Shown here: one piece after another, positions 63,938 to 64,000 of the stretch
How positions within the stretch are numbered: position 1 is the first letter of the stretch
Layout of the letters: each line of letters begins with the position of its first letter
Origin: Propionibacteriaceae bacterium
GTDB lineage: Bacteria; Actinomycetota; Actinomycetes; Propionibacteriales; Propionibacteriaceae
NCBI GenBank assembly: GCA_031266665.1
Contig: JAISAO010000032.1
Location: forward strand, 19,485 to 83,484
Length of the DNA stretch: 64,000 bases
Reading direction: 5' to 3'
Notes under the pieces: model-generated
Database searches by the model: none
What the model was told of the DNA's origin: nothing
The model's input: only the letters and a program-made list of their open reading frames with translations
Program-made: the position numbers and the translations under genes

Positions 63938-64000
63938 TGTTTATTGGCTTCGGCCGGCCCAGCCGTGTCTGGCCCAGAGGCCTTCTTCGGCGGTGGCGAC

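Noticed and set aside
63941..64000. Possible C-terminus of a minus-strand gene (ends with a TAA at 63941-63943)
   Set aside because: Only about 19 codons are inside the window; nothing can be recognised.

Overview
This is a GC-rich (except about 2.7-5.6 kb) chromosomal window from an Actinomycetota bacterium. The best marker is the conserved actinobacterial order rpsP-khpA-rimM-trmD ... rplS-lepB-rnhB-DUF2469 (29.8-38.8 kb). Frequent GTG starts, several 'TANNNT plus 6-8 nt plus start codon' leaderless promoters, a type-B succinate dehydrogenase and a LuxR regulator of the LAL type agree with this. I cannot place it to genus. No genome-wide search was possible, so family names rest on motifs read by eye.

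Left edge, 0-5.5 kb: a defence island. A HEPN/nucleotidyltransferase (MNT) toxin-antitoxin-like pair, whose HEPN half is frameshifted at a G run, diverges from a two-gene unit. That unit is a small Trypco2-type protein followed by a 1423-residue protein with trypsin-like protease, P-loop NTPase, second P-loop NTPase, DUF6273-like and TIR-like parts. The base composition changes abruptly inside this gene (about 2,700), and its 3' end collides with trpA. This is the strongest candidate for an undescribed system.

5.5-20.3 kb, all on the minus strand: trpBA, ftsK, then a surface-structure locus (SipW-type signal peptidase, a BsaA/TasA-like protein, a PPKTG-anchored protein, a second SipW-dependent-type protein, a VWA protein and a class B sortase), and a large LAL/LuxR regulator at the head of the region.

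20.6-28.8 kb: a MacB-like exporter (adaptor, ATPase, permease in overlapping frames) followed by four paralogous four-cysteine lipoproteins, the last three produced by recent tandem duplication that left vestigial 3' ends between the copies.

28.9-40.2 kb: housekeeping. The ribosome/tRNA-modification cluster is interrupted by sdhCAB. A RelE-type TA pair and a Nudix gene preceded by a leaderless small ORF follow.

40.3-47.7 kb: a LacI regulator, a sugar ABC importer (two permeases and a binding protein) and a GH1 beta-glucosidase with a perfect LacI-type operator, then an MFS transporter. tRNA-Gln and tRNA-Glu with a strong terminator follow.

48.4-63.2 kb: a catabolic island next to the tRNA genes, with visibly different codon choice. 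A ROK regulator, an oxidoreductase and a beta-propeller protein lie on one strand. On the other is a long operon with an oligopeptide-type ABC importer, a DUF1080 (3-keto-disaccharide hydrolase family) protein, three TIM-barrel isomerase-like proteins, a second Gfo/Idh/MocA oxidoreductase and an MFS transporter. Together they suggest uptake of a glycoside and its breakdown through a 3-keto intermediate. The window ends in an AlbA_2-type gene broken by an amber codon.
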